NCBI GenBank assembly: GCA_039720395.1
Contig: CM077824.1
Span: forward strand, 28,830,586-28,894,585
DNA: 64,000 nt
From: Liquidambar formosana
Taxonomy: Eukaryota > Streptophyta > Magnoliopsida > Saxifragales > Altingiaceae
Direction: 5' to 3'
Position 1 is the first letter of the stretch. Each line of letters begins with the position of its first letter. Shown here piece by piece: positions 1 to 12,581 of this stretch. A program made the translations under genes and the position numbers. The notes beneath the pieces were generated by a model. The model searched no databases and was not told the origin of the DNA. It saw only the letters and a list, made by a program, of their open reading frames with translations.

Positions 1-646
1 ACCATGCAGAACTTATATAAGATGAAGCAAAAATATGGGGAAGGACTTCAGGAATACTCTTAAGGGTTTTGGGAGGTGTACAATGAGAATGACGACCCAA
101 TTAAAAAGAATGCCATGGACTTATTCCTGTCTCGGGCTCAGGAAGCCATCACCTTTGTTTAAAGAGTTGACAGTCAACCTCCCAGAAACATAGCCAAATT
201 ACTCTCTACTATGGCCAACTACTCAAAGCTAGATTACTTTTACAACCCAAAGCCCACCAAAACCAATGAAAAAGATTATAAGAAAAAAGACTCAAAACCC
301 TAGAGGGATAGCCCCTGAGGAGAAAAACCTAAGCCATCCTCTAATCCAAATCGAGCCATTTTCACTGTATTCACCCTCCCCATTTACAAGCTGATGAAAG
401 CAGTTGAAGATAAGGACTTCTTTGAAAGACCTAGACCCATGGCTGGAGACCCCGAGAAGAGAGATAGAAAGTTGTTCTGCAGTTATCACAAAGACCACGG
501 CCATAAACCGGAAGATTGTAGGATCCTGAAGAACAATCTTGAGGCCTGGGCCAAGGAAGGGAAGTTGAATGAATTCATAGCTCGAGGTGAGAAAGGACAG
601 CCATCAGAGCAGAAGAAGCTTGAAAACAGAGCTCCTCAATCCGTAC
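1..646 (+). pseudogene. Element A gag, C-terminal part (decayed)
   Basis: Frame 1 reads as the distal half of a plant Ty3/gypsy Gag but has in-frame stops near 61, 160, 301 and 316. From about 394 it is open. It includes a zinc-finger-like CSYHKDHGHKPEDC motif (C-x2-H-x4-H-x4-C), the nucleic-acid-binding form usual in Tat and related Gag proteins, followed by a charged helical tail. In the family Gag packages element RNA into cytoplasmic particles. The frame is cut at 646 by element C and resumes at 12582. The start of gag is outside the window. Confidence 0.7.
642..646. repeat. Target-site duplication of element C (left copy, CGTAC)
   Basis: CGTAC immediately precedes the TG of the C LTR and is repeated at 12577-12581 right after the CA of the other LTR. 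This exact 5-bp duplication fixes the ends of C. Confidence 0.93.
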
Positions 647-3140
647 TGTCACGCCCCAAAAATAGCCTTACTTAAGCCTAATATGGCGATAACAGTTCAG
701 AAACCTTATCCATACATCCACGAAGCGAAGTCATTCTGATAATATTACATAACTTAGCACAAAACATTATTGTTCGATATTACATAACATATAAGTTCCA
801 AATTACATTCTTTGAATAAAGCAAAATAAACTCTAATTCTAAATAGCAAGCTCCTTCTCCCATGTTTTCCTCAACTGCTCACAAATTTCCAGATCCTGAA
901 AATTATTTATTAATAAAAGGGTGAGCAAACCTACAGCTCAGTGAGATAATTCCTCTTTGAACAACCAACATGGGTCTAATACAATTTATCATGCATAGGT
1001 AAGTATTTTGTAATATTCATGAGTCAATAATGCCTTTCTCGCATATAAAATTTTTTGCACATACCTGTGCCTCTATTGCCTTTCGCAACCTGCAAAACAA
1101 ATAATCACAGTATACCTGTCTACTCATATAGGATACACTGTCTACGACCACAGCACACACCTCTCATTATGTGTGTATACTACCCCACTGGCCTCTTGCC
1201 CTCAAAAATGGAGTAGCATATTAGTGCACTAACTGTCAGGCTTTCTCAACCCGGTCAGTCTCATCTCAACATCTCAACATTTCAATCTCAATTACAAATA
1301 TAAGCAACTTCGCATAAACATTTCATACAATAGATTCATACATGTTATTACATGTATTAATTATTATGGAGCTCAATATATGGATGATAATTTCATATAT
1401 GTATGCAAATTAACCTCAATAGTATGTTAACATCCATTCCCGTTGTAAACTATGAATATGCATGCTCATGCATTATCATTCATATTATGTTCTACTACCA
1501 TTAACAATCTAAATCAAACTACTCAACATCAATCTTAATGCCAAATATTCAATTTGGGATAATTTGAAATTTTCATAAACTTAGAGGCTATATTGCAAAT
1601 ACAAGAATTATGAGAACTATGATGACATCATAGAAATGTTAATAAAAGTCCCTAAAGTGTTTTACTTCTCACCAATATCTCATAGATTCAAATAGAACTC
1701 AATTTGGAATTCATTTGAGCTATTTTTAGTACGTAGGGGTATAATAGTCATTTTACAAGTGAATAAAATAATGCTCAAAATAAAAATATTCATTTTGCCT
1801 CACAATATCCTCATATAGATTTTGTTGATATGAATCCAATGTTTTAAATGGTAACTTAATCGGAATTCAATACACTTTGTTTAAGGTAGTCAAAGTTTGG
1901 AAACAAACTACATAAAAGGGTTATAATATCCTAATTTTTGAAACCCATGTTATCACAATCAAATGGTTACAAAATTGTAAATATAGGTTTCTAGTATTTT
2001 TATATGATTTTTAAAAATATTTTTATCTCCTAAGGAGGGCCCCACATGGCCAATTGCACTAAGGTCCAGGTGGCCTATGGTACACCCTGCCACACCTAAC
2101 CAACCTGCACATCTTCTTCCCCGTGCAACTACAAAAAAACAGTGCTGTTCACATTTTTTTCAACTAATTATCCAAACTTCAAAAATTCATAACTAATTCA
2201 TTTTACAACCTTTTTCGATGATTCAAAAGCCCATTTTGCTTAGTTTTTTTATGTAGAATATTATAAAAATATCAAAAAAATTAAATGAGTTAGGAATTCA
2301 TACAGTTTTTCATATTTGTGTTTCGGGTTGTCCCATTTATTCCTCACAACCCATATAGTATTAAAGGCTAAGATTTATACAAAAGCTTCTCTATAGTATC
2401 ATAAAACTATGGTAAAAATTTCATGAAGTTTCATTTGCTGTGCATAGAGAACCAATCAAACAAAGTATGAGGGAAGCCATTGATGCTTCTTTGAAGCTCC
2501 AAAAATTATCCAAACATCAACCAATCCTCATGAAACTTTTAGAACCTATCCTATATCATTCAAAGAAGAAAAATCTCACCTTAGCTTTGTAGAAAAATGT
2601 TTTGAAACTTCCTTAGATTTGAGCTCCCTTCTTTCTCCTTCTTTCTTTCTCTCTATTTCTCTCTTGTTTTTACACTCTCTTAGCAGCCCAAAATAGCATG
2701 AAAATGAGCTGAAAATTAGCCCTTTTATACCCCCTCAAGTCAAAGGAAGTCTCCCCTCATTAATTTGTGAAGATTCCCCCTTATCCCTTTGTCCCCAAGC
2801 AAACCATTTCTTTTTCCTCAAGCAAACGTAGCTGTTTTTGTTGGTTTGTTTTGTTTTGTTTTGTTTTGCTTTACTTTCTCAGCAATTCATAAAATTTAGC
2901 ACCTATCCCCTCCCATGTAAGCAATGACCTCATCTTAAGGATTAATTACATCATTAATCCTATTATAATAAGTTAGTAAATTTTTTTTTCTTTTTGTTTT
3001 GTTATATATAATCCTAAAGTTTTGGTGATTAAATAAGAATAAATATTAATAAGGATTATAATTATGATAATAACAATAATAAAAATAATAATCACAATAA
3101 TTAATTTATAATTAGAGTGGTAAATATTTGGGTTATCACA
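647..3140 (-). repeat. Element C 3' LTR
   Basis: The LTR runs from TGTCACGCCCC to GGTTATCACA on the + strand (TG...CA) and is 2494 bp long. It closely matches 10099-12576 and 26892-29350, with small indels and scattered substitutions. It has a TATA box on the minus strand at 2722-2729 and a TTTTG pentamer run near 2845-2870. No coding is seen inside. Confidence 0.92.
2722..2729 (-). promoter_or_regulatory. TATA box of C 3' LTR
   Basis: The minus strand reads TATAAAAG, preceded by a G-rich stretch. The same box is at 12162-12169 in the 5' LTR, where it would drive element transcription. U3 would be about 410 bp and R-U5 about 2.1 kb. Confidence 0.6.
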
Positions 3141-3156
3141 TTCTACCAACCTTAAA
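3141..3156 (-). other. Polypurine tract of element C
   Basis: On the minus strand the bases before the 3' LTR read AAGGTTGGTAGAA. They follow the AGGACGAAATCC stretch that commonly precedes the polypurine tract in plant chromoviruses. This is the plus-strand DNA priming site. Confidence 0.6.
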
Positions 3157-3186
3157 AAAGGATTTCGTCCTCGAAATCATCGTACC

Positions 3187-4364
3187 TTAGTCATCGAAAA
3201 GCTGGGGATACTTCTTTCGCATTTCTGATTCTAATTCCCATGAAGCCTCATTTTCATCATGATGACTCCATTGTACCTTTACCAAAGCAACTTCCTTGTT
3301 CCTTAATTGCTTCGTATGTCGATCCAAAATGCGAATTGGTTTCTCAGCATAGGAAATAGTATTGTCTATGGTGATATCACTAAAATCAATATGATGAGTG
3401 ACATCACGCACATATTTCCTTAGCATCGACACATGGAACACGTCATGTATTCCTGATAGTTCTAGTGGTAACTCCAACCGATACGCCACCTTGCCAATCC
3501 TTTCTAAGATCTTAAAAGGTCCGATGAAATGTGGCGACAACTTCCCTTTCTTTTTCCCAAATCACATAATTCCTCGAATAGGAGATACTTTCAACAGAAC
3601 ATGATCTCCAACTTCAAATTCCAAATCCCTTCTTCGCTGATCTGCATAATTCTTTTGTCGACTTTGTGCTGTTCTTAATCGGTCTTTGATGATCACAATT
3701 TTCTCAGTAGTTTCTCGGACTAACTCAGGTCCTAGCAATTCTCTGTCTCCCACTTTTGCCCAACAAAGAGGGGATCGACATGGTCTCCCGTACAAAGCTT
3801 CAAAAGGAGCCATACCTATACTGGATTGATAACTATTATTATATGCAAACTCAATAAGTGGAAGATGAGTTTCCCACGTACCTTCAAAGTCAATTATGCA
3901 TGCTCGCAACATGTCTTCCATAATCTAGTTCACACGTTCTGTCCGCTCATCAGTTTGCGGATGAGATGCTATACTCAAATGTAGAGATGTCCCAAGCGCT
4001 TTTTGCAAACCTTCCCAAAGTCTTGATGTGAATCGTGCATCTCGATCTGACACTATGGATATAGGAACACCATGAAGCCTCACCATTTCTTGGATGTACA
4101 TTCTGCTCATCTTTTCGACAGGATAAGAAATACAATAGGGAATAAAATGAGCTGATTTTGTAAGACGATCGACAACTACCCAAATCGCATCATGTCCTTG
4201 CTTTGATCTTGGCAGTCTAGTGACAAAATCCATAGTCACATGTTCCCATTTCCATCCTGCTCTAGGTAATGGTTGGAGAAGACCAGGTGGCTTTTGCCGT
4301 TATGGTTTTACTTGTTGACACGTAAAGCATTTCCTGACAAATTCGGCTACATCTTTCTTCATAC
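3187..4364 (-). pseudogene. Element C integrase core, C-terminal domain and chromodomain (broken)
   Basis: Reading on the minus strand from 4364, the sequence has the end of the zinc-binding domain (CFTCQQ), the catalytic core with TMDFVTRLP and a VSDRDARF motif, the GPF-containing C-terminal domain (SPHFIGPFKILERIG), and a chromodomain-like end (VQWSHHDENEASWE). In the family integrase inserts the cDNA and the chromodomain guides it to particular chromatin. In-frame stops lie near 4300-4302, at 3925-3927 (TAG) and at 3562-3564 (TGA). The last two fit C-to-T changes from CAG and CGA. The piece is cut from its N-terminal part by solo LTR G'. Confidence 0.85.
4360..4364. repeat. TSD of solo LTR G' (CATAC)
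   Basis: CATAC at 4360-4364 is repeated exactly at 6024-6028 on the other side of G', defining the insertion. Confidence 0.9.
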
Positions 4365-6023
4365 TGTTGGGAATCGAACAAGAGGGAAAAATAGAAGTGC
4401 GGAATATAAAAAATTTTTCCTACGATTCCCAATCCCATGAATCTAACTATGCATAACACAAAATCAAACCCTAACTACGAAGAGGGTTATAACACTTACA
4501 GGATTTTTGTCTTCTCCGTTTTACTCCAAGCTTCTACTCCGGACAGCGGTGAATGAGCAGCCCAAGTGTGCTGCCTCCAACGGTATCCACACCTAGCTAG
4601 AGCTTCAAGCCTTTTCTTTCTTCTTCCTTGTTGTTGCTAGAGGTGGAGAAGAGAGAGAGAGAGAAGAGAGCCTCCAAAGGGCTGGACGGCTAGAGTTTAT
4701 TGTGCAAGCCTATTATGCCATGTCACACATAAGTGTGACTTATATAGGCAGCCCACTAAAGGGGGCTGGCCATGGGGAAGAAACCCTAATAGGGTTATGT
4801 GTAATTACACTTAATTGCACATTAACCCCTATTATTTGTATCAAATACAAATAGGCCTATAAAGAACTATTCTTTATTCACTAAAACCCTTTCTCTCATA
4901 GACTTTAAAGCCCTTCTTGCATGATCAATGTGTGACCCATTGGGTTCACATCATTAAGTAGTAGGAATAGCACGAGGTGTGCACAATGGAACTCTTTCCA
5001 TTTAGGGTCTAATTGGAACTCCTTCCAATTCCCTAATTGATTATAACTCACTTATATCAATTAGGGCTTCTACTAACCATGAGTAACACCTAGCATATGG
5101 CTCATGGTGTGGTCCTTAATGAGGTGAATAGTCATTTACAAAGAACCCTTCTGTTATAGTTCATAGGTTACATTTGCATCCTTCCTTCAACACAATGTCT
5201 CCAATTGAACTAATAGGACATGGAAGTCTGTCAAGTCCCTAGTTCAATTACTTTATACTCATTCATAGATATCAACTCATAGATGAACTCATGAAACTCT
5301 TTTCATATTCATCCTCCCATGGCCATGGATTTAATGAGTTATATTATGAATGCTATATGAGACATTCTCTCTCTTTTTCCTGAGAGTGATGGATCCCTTG
5401 TTGATCACTCACATGCCTTCATACACAGAGCAGTAGGGCCAATGAACACCTTTGCAGACCCCTGAATAGGATCTGCACTTAGTGTTATCAAACTTCTAAA
5501 GCTACATGCATAAGGCAACTATGGTGTCTCAGGTCTAAGGATTACTTGTACCACTATAACAATGAGAAACTGATTGACAGGCAGGATAAAACTCCATTCA
5601 GTTTATCTCATATCTTTGGTCACATTCAGTGTACCTATTCTTATAATAGGCACCCACTTGTTGGTTGTAGTGTCTCCACACAAATAGCTTGAGACTAGCT
5701 ATCCTCCTATAGAGTCAACCTAGCAAGTGCTAGTCCTATGGTTCATTACTGTCCATCATAGTGAACCTTCAACTAGGAATGCTTAAGGAGTTTAGTACAG
5801 AGATATATCTATAGTCTCAAAATTACAACTCTTTGTAATTCCATATTCTCAACTCTAACTCCATGGACATATTATGTAAATATAAATGATGCATATAAAC
5901 ATAATAGAATAAGCCCTTTTATTAAATCAATAATAAATGTGACATACATAAATGAAATCAAATGATTGTTCCTAATCCCTAAACAATCATCTCTATGATT
6001 GGCTCTAGGGCATAATCCTAACA
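4365..6023 (-). mobile_element. Solo LTR G' inserted in element C integrase
   Basis: This 1659-bp block runs from TGTTGGGAATCG to CATAATCCTAACA (TG...CA) and is flanked by the exact 5-bp TSD CATAC. It has no coding potential, as expected of a solo LTR left by recombination between two LTRs. On the minus strand it begins TGTTAGGATTATGCCC. A diverged copy begins at 62292 on the + strand. The family is probably Ty1/copia, judged by style and length only. Removing it restores the HHCC region of the C integrase across 6029 and 4364. Confidence 0.85.
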
Positions 6024-6028
6024 CATAC

Positions 6029-7743
6029 CTTCCCACCAAAATTGCCTTTTGAGATTTTTGTACATTTTTGTACTCTCTGGGTGCACGATAAATCTTGAAT
6101 GATGCGCTTGTTGTAAAACTTCATTCCTTAAATCTGCAGCATCGGGTACGCAAAGTCGTCCTTGAAATCTCAATCCACCATCCCTTCCTCTGACCCATTC
6201 ACTAGGTGTCTTCTCTGTTATCTTGTCAAACCATTTCTGAAATTTTGAGTCCTGAACTTGTACTTGTAAAATTCTTTCGATTAATTGTGGTTTGACTACT
6301 ACAGCAAATAGATACGCCTCTGCATCTTGTGATGAGATTTGTACGTCAAATTCTACTAACACCTCTAGCATTCGCCATTCTTGCAGCATAAGAAAAGCTA
6401 TACTACCCTACGGTTGCCGACTTAGAGCATCTGCTACTACGTTGGCCTTGCTAGGATGGTATTGAAGGGTGAAGTCATAATCCTTAAGGAGTTCCATCCA
6501 CCTTCGTTGTCTCATATTCAAGTCTTTTTGAGTGAACACATATTTTAAACTTTTGTGGTCTGAGAAGAGATCGAATTCCTCACCATAAAGATAATGCCTC
6601 CATACCTTCAGAGCAAAGACTACTGCTGCTAGCTCCAAATCGTGAGTCGGATAGTTGAGTTCATGTGGCTTAAGTTGTCGTGAAGCATAGGCAACCACTT
6701 TGTTATCCTGCATCAACACACATCCTAAGCCTTGATATGAGGCATCGCTATAAATGGTAAATCTAACCCCATTCTTTGGGATAGTAAGAACTGGTGCTGA
6801 GGTCAACTTCTTCTTTAGGGTCTGAAAAGCACGTTCGCAATTATCGTCCCAAATGAACTTCACATCTTTTCGAGTCAGACGAGTTAACGGTGTGGCAATT
6901 CGGGAAAATCCCTCAATAAATCTCCTATAATAGCCTGCCAATCCAAGGAAACTTCTTACTTCTGTTGGGGTTGTAGGCGGCCTCCACTTTAAAACTGCTT
7001 CCACTTTTGCTGGATCTACAGAAATTCCTTCCTTTGAGATCACATACCCCAAGAATTGGACTTGTTCTAACCAAAACGCACATTTCTCAAACTTAGCATA
7101 CAATTTATGCTCCCTTAAAGTTTGCATTGCGGTACGTAAGTGCCGCTCATGTTCCTCCGTTGATTTTGAATAGATTAAAATATCATCAATGAACACAATG
7201 ATAAATTGATCCAAGTATGGACGAAAAACTCGGTTCATTAAATCCATGAATACTGCTGGTGCATTTGTTAATCCAAAAGGCATGACCAAGAACTCGAAAT
7301 GTCCATATCGCGTTCTAAATGCTGTCTTTGGAACATCTTCTAGTTCTTATCAGCAGCTGATGGTAACCCGACCTCAAATCAATCTTGGAGAAAACCGTGG
7401 CCCCTTGAAGTTGATCAAATAAATCGTCAATCTGCGGTAGAGGGTACTTATTTTTTATTGTGACTTTGTTGAGTTGCCGATAATCGATACACATTCTGAA
7501 TGATCCATCCTTCTTCTTTACAAGCAACACCGGTGTTCCCTATGGCAACGAGCTAGGTTGGATAAAACCTTGTTCCTTCAACTGCTGGATTTGATTATTC
7601 AATTCTTGCATTTCCACTGGTGCCATACGATATGGTGCTCTAGCGATAGGAGTTGTCCCCGGAATCAACTCAATTGTGAAATCTATCTCTCTCTTTGGTG
7701 GCAAACCAGAAACTTTTTGGAATACATCCTCATACTCGCACAC
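6029..7743 (-). pseudogene. Element C pol: RT, RNase H and integrase N-terminus (frameshifted)
   Basis: On the minus strand the order is the RT fingers (7743-7540, with KREIDFTIELIPG), RT palm (7530-7315, [10 protein letters not shown]), RT active site FIDDILIYS in the frame 7289-6408, RNase H ([10 protein letters not shown], then ADALSRQP), and the linker plus start of the integrase zinc domain (6389-6029, KMYKNLKRQFWWEGM). In the family this makes double-stranded cDNA in cytoplasmic particles. The RT FIDD and RNase H acidic residues are intact, but stops or frameshifts near 7533, 7340 and 6400 break the frame. Pol follows gag-protease at 7817-9190 and continues past G' at 4364. Confidence 0.88.
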
Positions 7744-7816
7744 TATTGGAATTTGCTGAACAGAAAGTTCGGTACTAGTGTCTTCTATGTGTGCTAGGAA
7801 ACCGATAATAAAAGAA

Positions 7817-9190
7817 TCACCCGTTAGGACTACAATTAAAAATCAATGGTTGTTGTCCAGGAGGTGAAAATGCAATCATCTTTTCATGACAATCCAACTT
7901 GGCATGGAAAGTACTAAGCCAATCCATTCCAAGAATAACGTCAAATCCTTGCATACCAAGCACAATTAATTCAGCAGGCATCTCTTGTGCTCCTATGTTT
8001 ATCGGACAGTTTCTGCATACCAATTTAAGTTCTACCGTACTTCCTAAGGGTGTGGAAACAACTAGCGGAGTTTTTAGATATTCGGGTACCAATCCTAATG
8101 CTTTAACAAACGTAGTTGAAATAAAAGAGTGCGTAGCGCCAGTATCAAATAAAGCCTTTGCATAAGTGCTAAATATAGAAAGAGTACCTTCAATTCCCGC
8201 ATTGTCTGGTATCATCACATATGCTCTGTCCTGACCCCTCTGAGATGCCTTGTTGTCCTTCCTTGGTTTCTGACAATCCTTATTGAAATGACCCTTTTCT
8301 CCACAATTGTAGCAAACTCCAGTCGGGGTTCTTGGCTTGGTACATTCACGAGCTTGATGCCCCATTTCTCCACAATTGTAACAAGCGCCTCGTAGTCTGG
8401 TCTCAGTCGGAGTAGAAGAAGTGGCCATGGCAACCCCATCGTTGATCTTCTGCTTCTTCCATGGGTGTTTGCTCTTGTTAGGCTGTTCGCCTTTTCCATT
8501 TTGCTTTTCCTTTCCTTTGCCTTTCTTTTCCATGTCCTTCCAATACCTTTTATTATCTTTCTTGAGATTTATTGCCTCTTCTACTACTGCTTCATACGAC
8601 TTTCGTGAGTCTCCAATCACCATCCTCTGAATATTTGGAGTTAAACCATTTGCAAACCTACGAGCTTGTCTCATTGGGGTGTCGATGAGATGTGACGCAT
8701 ATCGGGATAAGGATTCAAATTTCCTCTGATATTCTGTTACTGTCATCGAGCCTTGTTCTAGATGAATAAATTCTAGTTCCTTGCTTTCCCGTTCAGTCTC
8801 AGGGAAGTACTTATCCATAAACCTCGTCTTGAAGTTCGCCCAAGTCATATTATTGATTACTCTGTCCCCAATAGTGCTCTTCACTAATCCCCACCAATTT
8901 CGTGCGTTACCAGCTAACTGAAAAACAGCTAACTTCCTCTTTTCAATTTTAGTACAATCTAGCATCTCATAAATATCTTCCAAGTGCTGAATCCATTGTT
9001 CAGCTTTCTCGACGTCTCCAGACCCATCGTATTTTTCGGGCCTAATTCTCGGAAACGTTTCATAAGATTATCATTAGATCTGGTGTGTAGCTTTTCTAGG
9101 CATTGTACAGCTGCTTCTATCCTAACAGCGGACTTAACATTTGCCTGTTCATTTCTAACTTGGCTTGCTCAAGTCTTTCCTGCCATGGTC
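7817..9190 (-). pseudogene. Element C gag-protease (frameshifted at N-terminus)
   Basis: The main open frame is 388 codons (8983-7817). It contains the retrotransposon Gag capsid region (WWGLVKSTIGD through the RFANGL region), a Lys-rich linker near residues 145-180, two CCHC zinc knuckles at residues 201-214 and 224-237, and an aspartic protease with DTGATHSF at about 280. Upstream coding similarity (KYDGSGDVEKAEQW) reaches about 9190 but needs at least one frameshift, and a stop follows the likely start codon near 9185. Gag forms the particle and the protease matures it. The protease motif is intact but the 5' damage makes normal expression unlikely. Confidence 0.85.
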
Positions 9191-9449
9191 TAAAAGAAAA
9201 ATAATTAAATTTGCTTCACACATTCATTTATAAGTTAGCACAACCAAAACAGTGTCATATATATATATAGACATCATTATGTTATACATCAGTTCCTTAT
9301 CTAGTCAAAGACCCACTATACATCAACTACCTATTCTATTATACAATCTACATAAGTCAGGTCACAACCAAAAGGAAGTGACAACTAGCCACTACTATCT
9401 TTTTCTATCTATCAAAAAGTACTACACCCATTTCTTACTACTCCTCCTC

Positions 9450-10025
9450 TCAGATCTCCCTGTGACTAGGACCTGTCACAGACAAATAAGACTCCACCGA
9501 TTCCCCAGAATCAGAAGATGAGGTATTAGAAGAGATCTCGATAATCAAAGGGGGTAACATCTCCTGTGGTGCCTGTAGTGCCACTGGGGGTGGCGGAACC
9601 TCCGCTGGCAGTGGAACCTCTGGAGGCGGCTGTGGCTCAACAGGTGGTAGCACCTGTATGGGTGGCTGAGGCTCTACTGGTGGTAACAGCTCTCCTCCCT
9701 TGACACCAAACTGAATCCCTAGATCATGGAATACTCTATCCACAATTGACCTAAATAACTCCTCATCATCTACTACAGGAAGACTTATTTCCCTAACATC
9801 ACGATCAATCCCTTGATAATAGCGCACCAGGCGCCTCAGCACATCCGGGTCACAGACAGGCAAATCCCTCACGAGCCGAACAACCTCGCTATACACCAAC
9901 GCCTGTGCATCAAAGGAGATAATGTCATGGTATTGCCTAGGGTCATGTGGTACAATACCATATGGGCCTATGAAGAAACCTCCCCATCGATCATTCCCTT
10001 CCATCCTATCATGAAAAGAAAACAA
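9450..10025 (-). CDS. Element C leader ORF, proline-rich, unknown function
   Basis: An open frame of 191 codons lies between the 5' LTR and gag. The likeliest start is the Met at 10004 (MEGNDRWGG); the frame is open to 10025. The N-terminal half is an acidic, helical-looking region without a domain I recognise. The second half, from about residue 105, is proline-rich with PPVEPQPP-type repeats, followed by a Ser-rich acidic tail. It is also present at 26339-26824 with few amino acid changes. Standard Tekay elements are described with gag-pol only, so this may be an extra leader ORF or a detached N-terminal extension of Gag. I infer no function. Confidence 0.5.
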   Translation of the reverse strand: MFSFHDRMEGNDRWGGFFIGPYGIVPHDPRQYHDIISFDAQALVYSEVVRLVRDLPVCDPDVLRRLVRYYQGIDRDVREISLPVVDDEELFRSIVDRVFHDLGIQFGVKGGELLPPVEPQPPIQVLPPVEPQPPPEVPLPAEVPPPPVALQAPQEMLPPLIIEISSNTSSSDSGESVESYLSVTGPSHREI

Positions 10026-10080
10026 AATTAGTTATAATTCTACAACATTTAATAGAGTAAGTCGTTTCAGCCTAAACCTA

Positions 10081-10093
10081 GGCTCTGATACCA
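10081..10093 (-). other. Primer binding site of element C (initiator tRNA-Met type)
   Basis: The minus strand reads TGGTATCAGAGCC a few bases inside the 5' LTR. It is complementary to the 3' end of plant initiator tRNA-Met, the usual primer of this group. Confidence 0.85.
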
Positions 10094-10098
10094 AAATC

Positions 10099-12576
10099 TA
10101 TCACGCCCCAAAAATAGCCTTACTTAAGCCTAATGTGGCGATAACAGTTCAGAAACCTTATCCATACATTCACGAAGCGAAGTCATTCTGATAATATTAC
10201 ATAACTTAGCACAAAACATTATTGTTCGATATTACATAACATATAAGTTCCAAATTACATTCTTTGAATAAAGCAAAATAAACTCTAATTCTAAATAGCA
10301 AGCTCCTTCTCCCATGTTTTCCTCAACTGCTCACAAATTTCCAGATCCTGAAAATTATTTATTAATAAAAGGGTGAGCAAACCACAGCTCAGTGAGATAA
10401 TTCCTCTTTGAACAACCAACATGGGTCTAATACAATTTATCATGCATAGGCAAGTATTTTGTAATATTCATGAGTCAATAATGCATTTCTCGCATATAAA
10501 ATTTTTTGCACATACCTATGCCTCTATTGCCTATCGCAACATGCAAAACAAATAATCACAGTATACCTGTCTACTCATACATGATACACTCTCTATGACC
10601 ACAGCACACACCTCTCATTATGTGTGTATACTACCCCACTGGCCTCTTGCCCTCAAAAATGGAGTAGCATATTAGTGCACTAACTGTCAGGCTTTCTCAA
10701 CCCGGTCGTCTCATCTCAACATCTCAACATTTCAATCTCAATTACAAATATAAGCAACTTCGCATAAACATTTCATACAATAGATTCATACATGTTATTA
10801 CATGTATTAATTATTATGGAGCTCAATATATGGATGATAATTTCATATATGTATGCAAATTAACCTCAATAGTATGTTTTCCCGTTATAAAATATGAATA
10901 TGCATGCTCATGCATTATCATTCATATTATGTTCTACTACCATTAACAATCTAAATCAAACTACTCAACATAAATCTTAATGCCAAATATTCAATTTGGG
11001 ATAATTTGAAATTTTCATAAACTTAGAGGCTATATTGCAAATACAAGAATTATGAGGACTATGATGACATCATAGAAATGTTAATAAAAGTCCCTAAAGT
11101 GTTTTACTTTTCACCAATATCTCATAGATTCAAACAGAACTCAATTTGGAATCCATTTGAGCTATTTTTAGTACGTAGGGGTATAATAGTCATTTTACAA
11201 GTGAATAAAATAATGCTCAAAATAAAAATATTCATTTTGCCTCACAATATCCTCATATAGATTTTGTTGATATGAATCCAATGTTTTAAATGGTAACTTA
11301 ATCAGAATTCAATACACTTTGTTTAAGGTAATCAAAGTTTGAAAACAAACTACATAAAAGGGTTATAATATCCTAATTTTTGAAACCCATGTTATCACAA
11401 TCAAATGATTACAAAATTGTAAATATAGGTTTCTAGTATTTTTATATGATTTTTAAAAATATTTTTAGCTCCTAAGGAGGGCCCCACATGGCCAATTGCA
11501 CTAAGGTCCACGTGGCCTATGGTACACCCTGCCACACCTAACCAACCTGCACATCTTCTTCCCTGTGTAACTACAAAAAAACAGTGCTGTTCACATTTTT
11601 TTCAACTAATTATCCAAACTTCAAAAATTCATAACTAATTCATTTCTTAACCTTTTTCGATGATTCAAAAGCCCATTTTGCTTAAATTTTCATGTAGAAT
11701 ATTATAAAAATATCAGAAAAATTAAATGAGTTACGAATTCATACAGTTTTTCATATTTGTGTTTCGGGTTGTCCCATTTATTTCTCACAACCTACATAGT
11801 ATTAAAGGCTAAAATTTATACAGAAGCTTCTCTATAGTATCATAAAACTATGGTAAAAATTTCATGAAGTTTCATTTACTGTGCATAGAGAACCAATCAA
11901 ACAAAGTATGAGGGAAGCCATTGATGCTTCTTTGAAGCTCCAAAAATTATCCAAACATCAACTAATCCTCATGAAACTTTTAGATCCTATCCTATATCAT
12001 TCAAAGAAGAAAAATCTCACCTTAGCTTTGTAGAAAAATGTTTTGAAACTTCCATAGTTTGAGCTCCCTTCTTTCTCCTTCTTTCTTTCTCTCTATTTCT
12101 CTCTTGTTTTTACACTCTCTTGGCAGCCCAAAATAGCACGAAAATGAGCTGAAAATTAGCCCTTTTATACCCCCTCAAGTCAAAGGAAGTCTCCCCTCAT
12201 TAATTTGTGAAGATTCCCCCTTATCCCTTTGTCCCCAAGCAAACCATTTCTTTTTCCTCAAGCAAACGTTGCTGTTTTTGTTGGTTTGTTTTGTTTTGTT
12301 TTGCTTTACTTTTTCAGCAATTCATAAAATTTAGCCACCTATCCCCTCCCATGTAAGCAATGACCTCATCTTAAGGATTAATTACATAATTAATCCTATT
12401 ATAATAAGTTAGTAAATTTTTTTTTCTTTTTGTTTTGTTATATATAATCCTAAAGTTTTGGTGATTAAATAAGAATAAATATTAATAAGGATTATAATTA
12501 TGATAACAACAATAATAGAAATAATAATCACAATAATTAATTTATAATTAGAGTGGTAAATATTTGGGTTATCACA
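10099..12576 (-). repeat. Element C 5' LTR
   Basis: A 2478-bp LTR matching 647-3140 along its whole length. On the minus strand its last bases are TA instead of CA at the internal junction. The TATA box is at 12162-12169 (minus). It ends at 12576 and is followed by TSD CGTAC. Confidence 0.92.
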
Positions 12577-12581
12577 CGTAC
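12577..12581. repeat. TSD of element C (right copy, CGTAC)
   Basis: Exact repeat of 642-646. Confidence 0.93.

Larger units (their letters stand above)
647..12576 (-). mobile_element. Element C: Tekay/Del-type chromovirus (Ty3/gypsy), complete ends, dead coding
   Basis: An 11.9-kb element on the minus strand with LTRs at 647-3140 and 10099-12576, perfect TSD CGTAC, an initiator-Met-type primer binding site next to the 5' LTR, and a purine-rich tract next to the 3' LTR. On the minus strand the order is leader ORF, gag with two CCHC knuckles, protease, RT, RNase H, integrase and chromodomain. The C-terminal chromodomain and long LTRs indicate the Tekay/Del group of chromoviruses. Coding is broken by frameshifts, nonsense codons and solo LTR G' at 4365-6023. 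Element C interrupts element A gag-pro. Confidence 0.9.
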
